From Phycisphaerae bacterium (GTDB lineage Bacteria; Planctomycetota; Phycisphaerae; UBA1845): a stretch of DNA of 42,789 nucleotides. The position numbers and the translations under genes are program-made. A model generated the notes under the pieces. That model saw only the letters and a list, made by a program, of their open reading frames with translations. It ran no database searches and was not told the DNA's origin. Positions 1 through 7,287 of the stretch are shown piece after piece (within the stretch, counting starts at the first letter, position 1; each line of letters starts with the position of its first letter). The stretch spans positions 1-42,789 of the forward strand of contig JAJDDV010000010.1 in assembly GCA_029260135.1 (NCBI GenBank), given 5' to 3'.

Positions 1-435
1 GGGGTCGTTTTGGAGGAAGCGACCTGTGCCGGGGTCGTATTCTCGGGCTCGGGCGTTGTAGAGGACGAGTCCGGTGCTAAGTGGGTTGGCCGACAGCGGA
101 TCGACCCATAGGCCTTGGAAGAGATGGAAGGACTCGAGGGGATTGGGGCCGGTGGTGTCGAGGGGGGCGCCGTCGCCGTCTTCGGCGTGGGTCAGGCGGC
201 CGTAGGGGGTGTAACGGTATTGGCGGATCAGCTCGCCGTCGCAGGCGCGGGCGAGGCCTACGACGTTGTGGTTGGCGTCTTGGAGAACGTACCGCACCGT
301 TCCGGGTCCGGCGCCAGTGTCGGGCGTGACCTGAGCGACCAGCTCATCGATGTAGTTGAGGCCATAGACGAAGCGCCGCCAGAGCTTGACCTCGCCGGGC
401 GTGGGCGGCGGGCGGCTATGAGACGCGTGCGTCGT
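1..435 (-). pseudogene. RHS core fragment, 5'-truncated, runs off the left edge (unit C)
   Basis: The minus frame is open from a TGA at 438-436 to the window edge (145 codons) and has no credible start codon. It encodes a typical RHS/YD-repeat core: KLWRRFVYGLNYIDELVAQV, then NHNVVGLARA, IRQYRYTPYGRL, FHLFQGLWVDP, and YNARAREYDPGTGRFLQNDP at the edge. RHS cores form a shell around a variable C-terminal toxin that lies just beyond the DPxG motif. The toxin part is outside the window. Unlike units A and B, this copy keeps the uninterrupted core (DELVAQVTPDTG...) where the others carry a hairpin insert. It begins just after the GTGCCA/TGGCAC palindrome, as unit B does. It may be a silent cassette or the tail of a longer, decayed RHS gene. 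Confidence 0.75.
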
Positions 436-443
436 TCAGGAAT

Positions 444-492
444 GTGCCACTCTATGGCACTTGCACGTTACGGCGGGTGGAACCCGCCCTAC
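444..492. repeat. REP-like palindrome pair upstream of RHS unit C
   Basis: Two short inverted repeats lie side by side. GTGCCA-CTCTA-TGGCAC is at 444-460. GGCGGGT-GGA-ACCCGCC is at 472-488 and is followed by CTAC, so the opposite strand reads GTAG plus a palindrome. A GTAG-headed palindrome is the form of REP elements moved by RAYT transposases (known for that class; inferred here). The same GTGCCA/TGGCAC palindrome recurs at 2362-2378, 40063-40080 and 42662-42679. Confidence 0.7.
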
Positions 493-559
493 AGGGACAC
501 GACCTACCTGGCTGGAACGCCAACGCTCGACAATGCACGCGCCCTCGCTTGTTCTGGGT

Positions 560-1042
560 CTAGCCTAGCTCGACCTCACGCCAGCCTCTATCGATCGGAT
601 CATTGGGATCGTCGGGATAATCGGTGTCGACGTACAGTTCATCTCCCCAGTGTAGAATAATCACGGGCTGGTGGTCTTCAAAGTCCAGTCGCATGCCGGT
701 TGGTGATTCACTATCGCACTGAAAGATCATGGCTGAGGATTCTAGTCGCTTTTTCAGAACGCCTCTCCACACGACCATTTGGGACAAATCGCGCACGAGG
801 AGTTCGCCATCATCGCACATGTTGTTGGGTCGCATGAGTGCGCTATCCACGTCCAACGTTTCCCCATCACCGCAGCCGATTATCCGCATCTGTAGACCGC
901 CTTCAAACTCAAGCCAAAGCTCATTAGGGGGATCGCCAGTGAATTTGCCCTCACAAAAGAACACTAGTCCGTTAACGAACTCCAGATGGCGGCCTGTAAT
1001 CTTCTGAAGTGAAGACTTCAGGGCATTCCTCTTGCTTGTCAT
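560..1042 (-). CDS. Putative immunity protein for RHS toxin B
   Basis: This is a 160-residue acidic soluble protein with no signal peptide or membrane segment. Its ATG overlaps the TGA of the upstream RHS-toxin gene (ATGA, 1042-1039), the close coupling usual for polymorphic toxin/immunity pairs. I do not recognise the family. The C-terminal part is strongly acidic around HWGDELYVDTDYPDDPNDP, which would suit binding a basic nuclease toxin. The immunity role is inferred only from position, size, charge and translational coupling. Confidence 0.65.
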   Translation of the reverse strand: MTSKRNALKSSLQKITGRHLEFVNGLVFFCEGKFTGDPPNELWLEFEGGLQMRIIGCGDGETLDVDSALMRPNNMCDDGELLVRDLSQMVVWRGVLKKRLESSAMIFQCDSESPTGMRLDFEDHQPVIILHWGDELYVDTDYPDDPNDPIDRGWREVELG

Positions 1043-2238
1043 GGTCCACGCAGCGCTTTCTGTACGTTTCGATTTGAGATGCCATCTCTCAAGATCGACA
1101 CGAATTCGCCATCCGGCTTCGTGATGACGACGTGATTGCCCTTTATACGAAAAAGTACAGCTCCATGCCCGCCACCCAGCCCCTGGCCCGCGAACTGACC
1201 TGGCAAGGCCATGTCATAGTTGTTGGCGATATCATCAACCATGCTCTCGAACAGTCTTTTATCCGCCGGGTTGCGAGCGTCAAGGCCAAATTCCCTCATA
1301 TGCTTGTCTGCCTTCCTTCCGAATTGATCCGCAGAACGCCGGAACGGCTTGACTTTCACTCGCCGAGCGACCCGCGATTTGTAAACCCACTTGGAGGCAT
1401 GCCCGAGCGTCCGCAGCGCCTTCACGGCCGTGCCAAGGCCGACCAGAGCGCTCGTTCCGGCGCTCAAGTAGTCCATCAACCCGCCGCGACCGCTCCTGAT
1501 AATCTGCACGGACTGGTACGCTTCATAGATGCCGTAGCCTGGGAGGAGACTCAAGGCGATGTCTGATGCCGTCTTTAAACCGAGTGAAGCCCACCTGGCC
1601 CCTTCGTTCAGTGCGCTTAATGATGCTATCCTATGTCCTCTACTCTCTTCATCCAAGCCCTCATGCTCGGCGAAGTAGTCGAACCCGCTGCCGACCTCTT
1701 GCTGGAAGTCGTCCCGATAGGAACCCGCTACCATCCCGGACGGGTCATTCCATGCATTTGGGTTTGATCCGACGAACTGGTAGAGGTTTAGGCCGTCGGC
1801 GTATTGGGTGGATGCGGATAGGGATGCGAAGACGGCGCGGGTTTGGCCGTTCATGGCGAGGGCGTTTGCGATGGCGAGGGCTTGGCCGTTGGGGTCTTGC
1901 TGGAGGAAGCGGGCGAGGGGTGGTCGGTAGAGTCTGTTGCGGGCGTGGTTGGTTCCGAGGCCTGCGTGCTCCTGGTCTCCTGCGAAGGGGTCGTAGAGCA
2001 GGCCTTGGAAGGTGTGGAAGGTGCCGAGGAGGTCGATGTCGGAGGTCAGCGGGCCAAAGGTGCAGTCGCCGTTGGTGTCGAGGGTGAGGCCTTCGGCGTC
2101 GGTGAGCTTGCCGTAGGGCGAATAGCGGTATTGACGGATGATCTCGCCGTCGCTCGCGCGGGCTAACCCTACGACGTTGTGGTTGGCGAAGGACGAGCTA
2201 CCCGTGTGAGTACCGACCGTCCGTAATCGCTCCCCCAC
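1039..2238 (-). CDS. Orphan RHS C-terminal tip with toxin domain (unit B)
   Basis: The protein has 399 residues. Residues 17-168 are RHS core: NHNVVGLARA, IRQYRYSPYGKL, FHTFQGLLYDP, YRPPLARFLQQDPNG, and NLYQFVGSNP ending in the DPSG junction at 165-168. Residues 205-285 are a hydrophobic pretoxin-like stretch. The last 100 residues are a compact basic domain including KHMREFG, GGGHGAVLFRIKGNHVVITK and DGEFVSILRDG. The pattern recalls RNase toxins of the barnase/EndoU/colicin E5-D/RelE (BECR) group, but I cannot assign a family. The GTG start lies inside a hairpin repeat that cuts the RHS frame, so translation would start, or restart, just after the TGA of the short upstream frame. The full-length shell is absent, which makes this an orphan cassette. 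Confidence 0.75.
   Translation of the reverse strand: MGERLRTVGTHTGSSSFANHNVVGLARASDGEIIRQYRYSPYGKLTDAEGLTLDTNGDCTFGPLTSDIDLLGTFHTFQGLLYDPFAGDQEHAGLGTNHARNRLYRPPLARFLQQDPNGQALAIANALAMNGQTRAVFASLSASTQYADGLNLYQFVGSNPNAWNDPSGMVAGSYRDDFQQEVGSGFDYFAEHEGLDEESRGHRIASLSALNEGARWASLGLKTASDIALSLLPGYGIYEAYQSVQIIRSGRGGLMDYLSAGTSALVGLGTAVKALRTLGHASKWVYKSRVARRVKVKPFRRSADQFGRKADKHMREFGLDARNPADKRLFESMVDDIANNYDMALPGQFAGQGLGGGHGAVLFRIKGNHVVITKPDGEFVSILRDGISNRNVQKALRGP
1759..1920. repeat. RHS core direct repeat, copy B
   Basis: This stretch encodes QQDPNGQALAIANALAMNG and the NLYQFVGSNPN junction. It is almost identical in DNA to 3586-3750 in unit A. The near-identity ends at the DPSG toxin junction, after which the two toxin regions are unrelated. 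Such repeats are suited to homologous exchange of toxin tips. Confidence 0.8.
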
Positions 2239-2272
2239 CTCAGCGCTTCGCTAACGAGGCGGGCCACCCGGC
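2232..2272. repeat. Hairpin repeat inserted in RHS unit B
   Basis: The element starts CCCCCACCTCAGCGCTTCGC and ends CCACCCGGC. It folds as CCCGCCTC / GAGGTGGG outer arms (one G-T pair) with an inner AGCG / CGCT stem. An identical copy interrupts unit A at 4056-4096. A related copy lies at 40201-40236, sharing CCCCCACC, GCTTCGC and CACCCGGC. It brings in the TGA that ends the upstream RHS frame (2242-2240) and the GTG used by the toxin frame (2238). Confidence 0.75.
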
Positions 2273-2353
2273 GATGTACTCGAGGCCATAGACGAAGCGG
2301 CGCCAGAGCTTGACCTCGCCGAGGGGAGGGAGACTACGAATCGGGTGGAGCGC
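2240..2353 (-). pseudogene. 5' RHS core remnant of unit B
   Basis: A 38-codon open stretch lies between TAA (2356-2354) and TGA (2242-2240). It encodes GEVKLWRRFVYGLEYIAGWP followed by ASLAKR and a stop. It matches the start of units A and C and is separated by one frame from the downstream toxin ORF because of the hairpin insert. There is no convincing start codon, so it is probably untranslated unless read from further upstream. Confidence 0.6.
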
Positions 2354-2361
2354 TTAGGAAT

Positions 2362-2400
2362 GTGCCACTCTATGGCACTTGCGAGTTGCGGCGGGTGAAA
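2362..2400. repeat. GTGCCA palindrome and eroded REP upstream of unit B
   Basis: GTGCCA-CTCTA-TGGCAC lies at 2362-2378. A half copy of the GGCGGGT element (GGCGGGTGAAA, no closing arm) follows at about 2390. The arrangement mirrors 444-492 upstream of unit C, so this palindrome pair is part of the duplicated RHS unit boundary. Confidence 0.65.
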
Positions 2401-2497
2401 TCCGATCCCGCACCTGGCTCTCTTTCCGTCCTACAGCATTGCCTCGTAACGATGGAGCAACCGGACGATCTCGAGCTGCGCCCTTAAGACGCCATTC

Positions 2498-2893
2498 CTA
2501 CGGGACCTTCCTCGACACGAGCTCAAGAATGTCATCACCGACTCTGTTCTCTGGAAACAGCGGCGCAAATCGCTTAACGAGATCGTAGACTTCTTGGCTG
2601 ACTTGCTCCAGGTGCCGGAGTTTGCGCGAGGCAGTAAGACGTACTGACTGTGACGGGTGCGCCAGAAATTGTGGAATATGAGGGATAAACGCCTCCCCTT
2701 CGTAGACGTAGCTAATCTCCAACGCAAAGGCTAGGTGCTCCTCATCGAAAGAATCTAAGTGCTCGATGATGCGTTGGACCACCGATTCCGGCACTCTTGA
2801 TTCAGTGATGGCGGGCATGTATTCCCAGAGTCCAGCGCCCGAGAGGGATAGAAATCTGTCGAAGTCAAATGTAGGGGAATGATCCTGCGTCAC
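2498..2893 (-). CDS. Putative immunity protein for RHS toxin A
   Basis: I prefer the GTG at 2893, which overlaps the toxin stop as GTGA and gives about 131 residues. A TTG at 2908 would add five. The protein is all-alpha in character and acidic, with no membrane segment. The stretch FLAHPSQSVRLTASRKLRHL resembles a HEAT/ARM-type helical hairpin. I do not recognise a named immunity family. The role is inferred from the overlap with the toxin gene and the parallel with the 560-1042 / 1039-2238 pair. It is unrelated in sequence to the immunity protein of unit B, as expected for swapped cassettes. Confidence 0.65.
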   Translation of the reverse strand: MTQDHSPTFDFDRFLSLSGAGLWEYMPAITESRVPESVVQRIIEHLDSFDEEHLAFALEISYVYEGEAFIPHIPQFLAHPSQSVRLTASRKLRHLEQVSQEVYDLVKRFAPLFPENRVGDDILELVSRKVP

Positions 2894-4062
2894 CACGTCT
2901 TCTCCCAAGTTGTTGATATCACCTCACCGGCGCCATTAAGGTTCACCCATCCCGACCTGATGCCAGCTTTTGTTACTGCCCCCTCCTGTGCCAGCCGAAT
3001 AGCTTCCGCATGCATAACACTTACGTAGACCTTACCCGATCGAGGCGCGATTGCTGCCGCCCACAGCCCAGCGACCTTGCTCGCAGCCGTTCCTGTGGGA
3101 ATGATAGCCTTTTGGCGTGCGCTTGCCAATATGCCTCGACCACGGAGCACACGCAGGATTGCCGTCCATCCCGTGCCCCCGCCAACAGCGCCGCCACCTA
3201 CGACTGCCCCAGTGCGCCATTTTCCCAGTGCTTTGAAAGCCACTTCGAAGGCAGTGGATACGCCGCCACCGATAAGCGCGCCGGAAGTGAATCCCTTACC
3301 GAGACCGAAGGTACTCAAACCGCCCGCCATACTTCCTCCGAGAATGTTTCCAATGGGCGACCACCGGCTAGCGAATGCCACGGCCCCGCCGACAAACGCG
3401 CCACCGATTGAGTAGGGAACACTATCGAGCACTCGATCAAAGTCCCCTGATGCGGATCCCTCTTCCAGCAACGAATAGACCCCCGCGTCAAGGCTAAACG
3501 CGTAAGCTGCGACCGCCGATCCGACAACGTCGGCAGCAAATCGTTGGTAGCCAATCAGTTGTCCGCTCGGGTCAGTTGCGGTGTTGGGGTTTGATCCGAC
3601 GAACTGGTAGAGGTTTAGGCCGTCGGCGTATTGGGTGGATGCGGATAGGGATGCGAAGACGGCTCGGGTTTGGCCGTTCATGGCCAGGGCGTTTGCGATG
3701 GCGAGGGCTTGGCCGTTGGGGTCTTGCTGGAGGAAGCGGGCGAGTGGGGGTCGGTAAATTCTCGCGCGGACGTTGTTGGCGCCGTCGGGGTCGATGGGGG
3801 GGTCGCTGGTGTAGGGGTCGTACCAGAGGCCTTGGAAGGTGTGGAAGGTCTCGAGTGAGTCGAAGGAGGTGAGCGGGTTGAGGCTGCAGTCGCCGGAGGC
3901 GTCCATGGTGAGGCCTTCGGCGGCTTCGAGCTTGCCGTAGGGCGAATAGCGGTATTGGCGGATGATCTGGCCGTCGGATGCGCGGGCGAGGCCTACGACG
4001 TTGTGATTGGCGAAGGACGAGCTACCCGTGTGAGCACCGACCGTCCGTAATCGCTCCCCCAC
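2890..4062 (-). CDS. Orphan RHS C-terminal tip with toxin domain (unit A)
   Basis: The protein has 390 residues. Residues 1-167 are the same RHS core as in unit B, ending in NLYQFVGSNPNTATDPSG. Residues 170-300 are Gly/Ala-rich and hydrophobic, like the pretoxin linkers that help a toxin cross membranes. The C-terminal 75 residues (GTAASKVAGLWAAAIAP, GKVYVSVMHAEAIRLAQ, GWVNLNGAGEV) are the probable toxin. An HAE motif sits at 351-353, but no PCxxC follows, so a nucleotide deaminase cannot be claimed. The GTG start lies inside the hairpin repeat at 4056-4096, as in unit B. A putative immunity gene overlaps its stop codon. Confidence 0.72.
   Translation of the reverse strand: MGERLRTVGAHTGSSSFANHNVVGLARASDGQIIRQYRYSPYGKLEAAEGLTMDASGDCSLNPLTSFDSLETFHTFQGLWYDPYTSDPPIDPDGANNVRARIYRPPLARFLQQDPNGQALAIANALAMNGQTRAVFASLSASTQYADGLNLYQFVGSNPNTATDPSGQLIGYQRFAADVVGSAVAAYAFSLDAGVYSLLEEGSASGDFDRVLDSVPYSIGGAFVGGAVAFASRWSPIGNILGGSMAGGLSTFGLGKGFTSGALIGGGVSTAFEVAFKALGKWRTGAVVGGGAVGGGTGWTAILRVLRGRGILASARQKAIIPTGTAASKVAGLWAAAIAPRSGKVYVSVMHAEAIRLAQEGAVTKAGIRSGWVNLNGAGEVISTTWEKTW
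3586..3750. repeat. RHS core direct repeat, copy A
   Basis: This is the partner of the repeat at 1759-1920, in the same orientation and about 1.8 kb away. Homology continues, with some divergence, through the rest of the core to the hairpin insert at 4056-4096. Confidence 0.8.
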
Positions 4063-4096
4063 CTCAGCGCTTCGCTAACGAGGCGGGCCACCCGGC
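4056..4096. repeat. Hairpin repeat inserted in RHS unit A
   Basis: This copy is identical to the element at 2232-2272 and sits at the same place in the RHS core, so the insertion predates the duplication of the unit. It supplies the TGA at 4066-4064 and the GTG at 4062. Confidence 0.75.
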
Positions 4097-4171
4097 GATG
4101 TACTCGAGGCCGTAGACGAAACGGCGCCAGAGTTTGACCTCGGTGGGAGTGGGCGGCGGGGTCGTGGCCAT
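4064..4171 (-). pseudogene. 5' RHS core remnant of unit A
   Basis: A short frame of 35 residues starts at ATG 4171 (MATTPPPTPTEVKLWRRFVY) and ends in ASLAKR at the hairpin insert. A TGA lies four codons upstream. It is homologous to the starts of units B and C. It may act as a leader peptide whose termination allows restart at the toxin GTG (4062), or it may simply be debris. Confidence 0.55.
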
Positions 4172-4183
4172 TCGCGACGCTCA

Positions 4184-4824
4184 GTTCCACGCCCACGCGG
4201 GTACCCCATTCTCTGCCGACGGCACAGGTCGGGGGGGCGGACCGCCCCCACCGCCAGGCAATGATCCCGTGCACTGGGTCCGAGTATGGATCGCCGGGGG
4301 CCGCTGGCGGCTTGCCCGCCAGTGCGATGCCACCAGGACGAATCACCCCGATCCTCAGCGGGCTCGATCACACCGTTGGCACAATGAGATCCAATCTCGC
4401 TACGACAATGCGCGACGCATCATCCGCCACCGATAACACGTAAGCCGCTTCTCCAACCACGTCCCAATTCCCTCAATTGATAACGAGTGCAAATCCTGAG
4501 AATCCGAGAACCGCACGGCGACGAGTTCGATCCCCTTGGATGGCGACCTCGAGGCATACACGTGCCATAGACAACTGACGTGCAACCACGCAAATCGTAC
4601 ACTGAAAGCAGATCGTGTACGCCGAGCGATGTTCGCTCCGCAGCGCGCCGTGCTTTCGGCCCAACACCGGAGCCTCTCTCAGTGGCACGCTGGATGCTAT
4701 GCGAACTGTAGTGCGATAGTGCCACGATGTGACAGTTTTCACCCGATGGTCTGCGCGATCCATGCGGCGCCGACGGCCCGGATCGCGCAGGCCACGTTAC
4801 TGACCATGACTCCACCACCTACCG
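4184..4824. other. Gap between RHS cluster and MFS gene; possible decayed coding sequence
   Basis: No intact gene was found. On the minus strand, short protein-like runs (for example DVVGEAAYVLSVADDASRIV near 4380-4440) are broken by stops and frame changes, which suggests the remains of an old gene. The stretch at 4230-4340 is very GC-rich. The promoter of the rightward MFS gene should lie in its right part, but I see no clear -35/-10 pair. Confidence 0.4.
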
Positions 4825-6213
4825 GTGAGAATGACTTGCTCGCAAATGGGAACACCAAACGTGCAAACGCAGAATAGAGTCCTCAACCGTTGGCTCGTCG
4901 TAACGGGTGCCATCCTCATTCAACTTTGCCTGGGCGCCATCTACGCCTGGAGCGTCTTCACCACAAACCTCAAGGCGCCGATCGCCGAAGGCGGCTATGG
5001 ATTCACCGCCGGACAGACGCAGTGGATCTTCTCCGCAGGACTCGCCACCTTCGCACTCGTCATGCTCTTCGCCGGAAGGTGGCAAGCCGTGGTCGGCCCG
5101 CGACGGGTGGCCGCCACAGGCGGAATCGTCCTCGGCCTGGGTTACATCCTCGGCGGGATCTTCGGCAGTTCGTTTTGGGCGCAGTTCCTCTGTATCGGAA
5201 TCATCGGCGGCGCCGGGATCGGACTCGCCTACGTGACGCCCATCGCCGTCGGCGTCAAGTGGTTCCCCGACAAGAAAGGCATGATCACAGGATTGGCCGT
5301 CGCAGGATTCGGGTTCGGCGCAACACTCTGGGTCAAGCTCGCCGGAAGCTGGTTCGGCGGTCTCCTGAACACGACATCCCTCTTCGGACTGCCCGGTGTT
5401 CAGAGCGTCTTTATCGTCTACGGCATCACCTTCGCCGTGCTCGTGTTGATCGGCAGCCGCTACATGATCAACCCGCCCGACGGATGGAAACCCCCAGGCT
5501 GGAACCCCGATACCGCGATAACAACCGCCCAGAACGGCGATCACGATCTCACGACGACACAGATGGTCGCCACACCCCAATACTGGGGACTTCTCGCCAT
5601 GTTCACCGGTTCCGCCATGGCCGGACTGATGGTCATCGGCTGCATCCGACTCTTCGGTACCGACAGCCTCATCGAAGGCGGCGTGGTCAACGATGTAACC
5701 TCAGCCGGCATCCTCGCCGGAACCGCGATGGCCTGGCTCGCCATCCTCAACGGCCTGGGGCGTATCGTCTGGGGAAGCTTGTCCGACAAGCTCGGACGAG
5801 AGCGCTCCCTCTTCTTCATGTGTCTGCTCCAAGGCACCATGATGCTCATGTTCTTCAGAATCGGGGACACGAAGACCGGACTCATCCTTGGCGCCTGCAT
5901 CATCGGATTCAACTTCGGCGGCAACTTCGCACTCTTCCCCGCCGCGACCGCCGACTTCTTCGGCAACAAGAACGTAGGCGTGAATTACCCCTGGATCTTC
6001 CTCGCCTACGGGATCGCAGGCATCCTCGGCCCCTACATCGGTGGCTACTTCCGAGACAGCGCCATGGGCGCCGAAGTCAACGCATGGGAGACCCCCTTCA
6101 TGCTCGCGGGACTGGCCTGCCTCGCCGCCGCAGCGATCGCACCGATGCTCCGCGCACCACAGCCGCGCGTCGCCAAAGACCCAACGCACACAGGATGGCC
6201 GAAACCCGCATAG
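4825..6213 (+). CDS. MFS transporter, oxalate/formate antiporter (OFA) family
   Basis: This is a 12-helix major facilitator of up to 462 residues. It begins with an OFA-like N-terminus (NRWLVVTGAILIQLCLGAIY, AWSVFTTNLK) and contains the inter-helix segment GAGIGLAYVTPIAVGVKWFP followed by DKKGMITGLAVAGFGFGA, which is characteristic of this family. Members exchange small carboxylates such as oxalate, formate or lactate across the inner membrane. The substrate here cannot be read from sequence. The start is uncertain: GTG 4825, ATG 4831 or ATG 4846 are in frame, and the residues before NRWLVV are not conserved-looking, so the shorter forms are plausible. The gene stands alone and converges with ygfZ, with a gap of about 45 bases. 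Confidence 0.88.
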   Translation: MRMTCSQMGTPNVQTQNRVLNRWLVVTGAILIQLCLGAIYAWSVFTTNLKAPIAEGGYGFTAGQTQWIFSAGLATFALVMLFAGRWQAVVGPRRVAATGGIVLGLGYILGGIFGSSFWAQFLCIGIIGGAGIGLAYVTPIAVGVKWFPDKKGMITGLAVAGFGFGATLWVKLAGSWFGGLLNTTSLFGLPGVQSVFIVYGITFAVLVLIGSRYMINPPDGWKPPGWNPDTAITTAQNGDHDLTTTQMVATPQYWGLLAMFTGSAMAGLMVIGCIRLFGTDSLIEGGVVNDVTSAGILAGTAMAWLAILNGLGRIVWGSLSDKLGRERSLFFMCLLQGTMMLMFFRIGDTKTGLILGACIIGFNFGGNFALFPAATADFFGNKNVGVNYPWIFLAYGIAGILGPYIGGYFRDSAMGAEVNAWETPFMLAGLACLAAAAIAPMLRAPQPRVAKDPTHTGWPKPA

Positions 6214-6258
6214 AGTGACCACCGCGCGAATCCGCGACGGCAACAAGTGAGCTGCGTC

Positions 6259-7254
6259 CTACACAAACGGAAGTGAAGTCACGACGGCCTCGACGCCGAC
6301 GCCGCCACACTGCGCTGACAGGCCCTGGCCAACCTCATGTGACCCCGTCTTGACATACCCCAACCCGATCGGACACCCCATCGCCAACGACACACAAGAA
6401 CTCGTGATCTGCCCAACCGTCTGACCGTCAGGCGTGGCCAGCTCAGCCCCCTTCGTCGGCGGCCGGTCGCCCTCAAATCGAAGTCCGACCATCTGCCGCG
6501 CCACCACATCACGCGACCGCATCCGCTCGACCACTTCCTGGCCAAGATAGCATCCCTTGTTGAAGCTCACGGCGCGCTCGAGCTGCAGCGTCTCTGCCGG
6601 AAGATACTCGTCCGTAATCTCATACCCCGGCCACGGAATCCCCGCCTCGATCCGCCGGATCTGTACGACTTCTTCGCCAACGACGTCCGCCCCCGAACCG
6701 TCCACCAAAGCCCCCTTCACGGAAGCCGCTTGATCCGGCGCAGCGAACAATTCGACGGAATACGGCCCGCAGAAATCGTGTCGCGCCGCCACAACGGACA
6801 CCCCCTGACACATCAGATCCGTCTGCGCCAACTGTGACATCGCCTTGACATTGCTGGCGCCCAAGTCCGCCAGAACTGACATCGCCCTGTCACCGATGAC
6901 CGCCAGCCGAACGAATCGGTCGCTCCGATCCTCAACGGTGACGTCTTCCATCACGATGTACTTGTCGAAGTGTTGCGTGGCGCGCTCGAGGAAGCGACGG
7001 TCCAGGTCGATCCAGATCGCATCGGGTCTGACGAGGATATTGAGGTCGAAGAGGATTCTCCCCTGAACACTGACGGCGAAGGCGTAGTTCCCATCCAAGT
7101 GTGACAGCGTCTTGACATGGTTGGTCGTCAGGTTGTGCAACCACGTAACACTGTCGGCGCCCGTGACGACGAGAAGCCCGCGATCGGTTCGATCGACGAG
7201 CGCGAGGCCGTGACAAAGCGCCTGGTATTGCGTTTCGAGATCACCGGAAGACAA
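6259..7254 (-). CDS. ygfZ: YgfZ/GcvT-like tetrahydrofolate-binding protein
   Basis: The protein has 331 residues. It carries the YgfZ signature KGCYLGQEVVERMRSR near 233-248 with the conserved Cys, and the family's N-terminal pattern (LALVDRTDRGLLVVTGADSV, WLHNLTTNHVK). YgfZ proteins bind folate and support assembly or repair of Fe-S enzymes in the cytoplasm. The TTG start at 7254 is chosen because AGGAGGTGA lies just upstream. It is the last gene of the leftward series, 33 bases after a lipoprotein gene. Its link to the secretion genes is probably only positional. Confidence 0.9.
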   Translation of the reverse strand: MSSGDLETQYQALCHGLALVDRTDRGLLVVTGADSVTWLHNLTTNHVKTLSHLDGNYAFAVSVQGRILFDLNILVRPDAIWIDLDRRFLERATQHFDKYIVMEDVTVEDRSDRFVRLAVIGDRAMSVLADLGASNVKAMSQLAQTDLMCQGVSVVAARHDFCGPYSVELFAAPDQAASVKGALVDGSGADVVGEEVVQIRRIEAGIPWPGYEITDEYLPAETLQLERAVSFNKGCYLGQEVVERMRSRDVVARQMVGLRFEGDRPPTKGAELATPDGQTVGQITSSCVSLAMGCPIGLGYVKTGSHEVGQGLSAQCGGVGVEAVVTSLPFV

Positions 7255-7287
7255 ACGTCACCTCCTGCTGTGCCGAAGAACGATGAA

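Noticed and set aside
2890..4062. Calling the unit A toxin a nucleotide deaminase because of its HAE motif
   Set aside because: No PCxxC zinc motif follows the HAE before the stop codon, and this is required for that family.
4400..4818. Minus-strand gene upstream of RHS unit A
   Set aside because: Short protein-like runs exist but no frame is open with a start and a consistent composition. Treated as possible decayed sequence.
4890..6218. 442-codon plus frame inside the MFS gene
   Set aside because: It is extremely Arg/His-rich with no domain and lies in another frame of a clear 12-helix transporter.
6214..6258. Intrinsic terminator between the converging MFS and ygfZ genes
   Set aside because: No stable stem with a T-run is visible in the 45-base gap.
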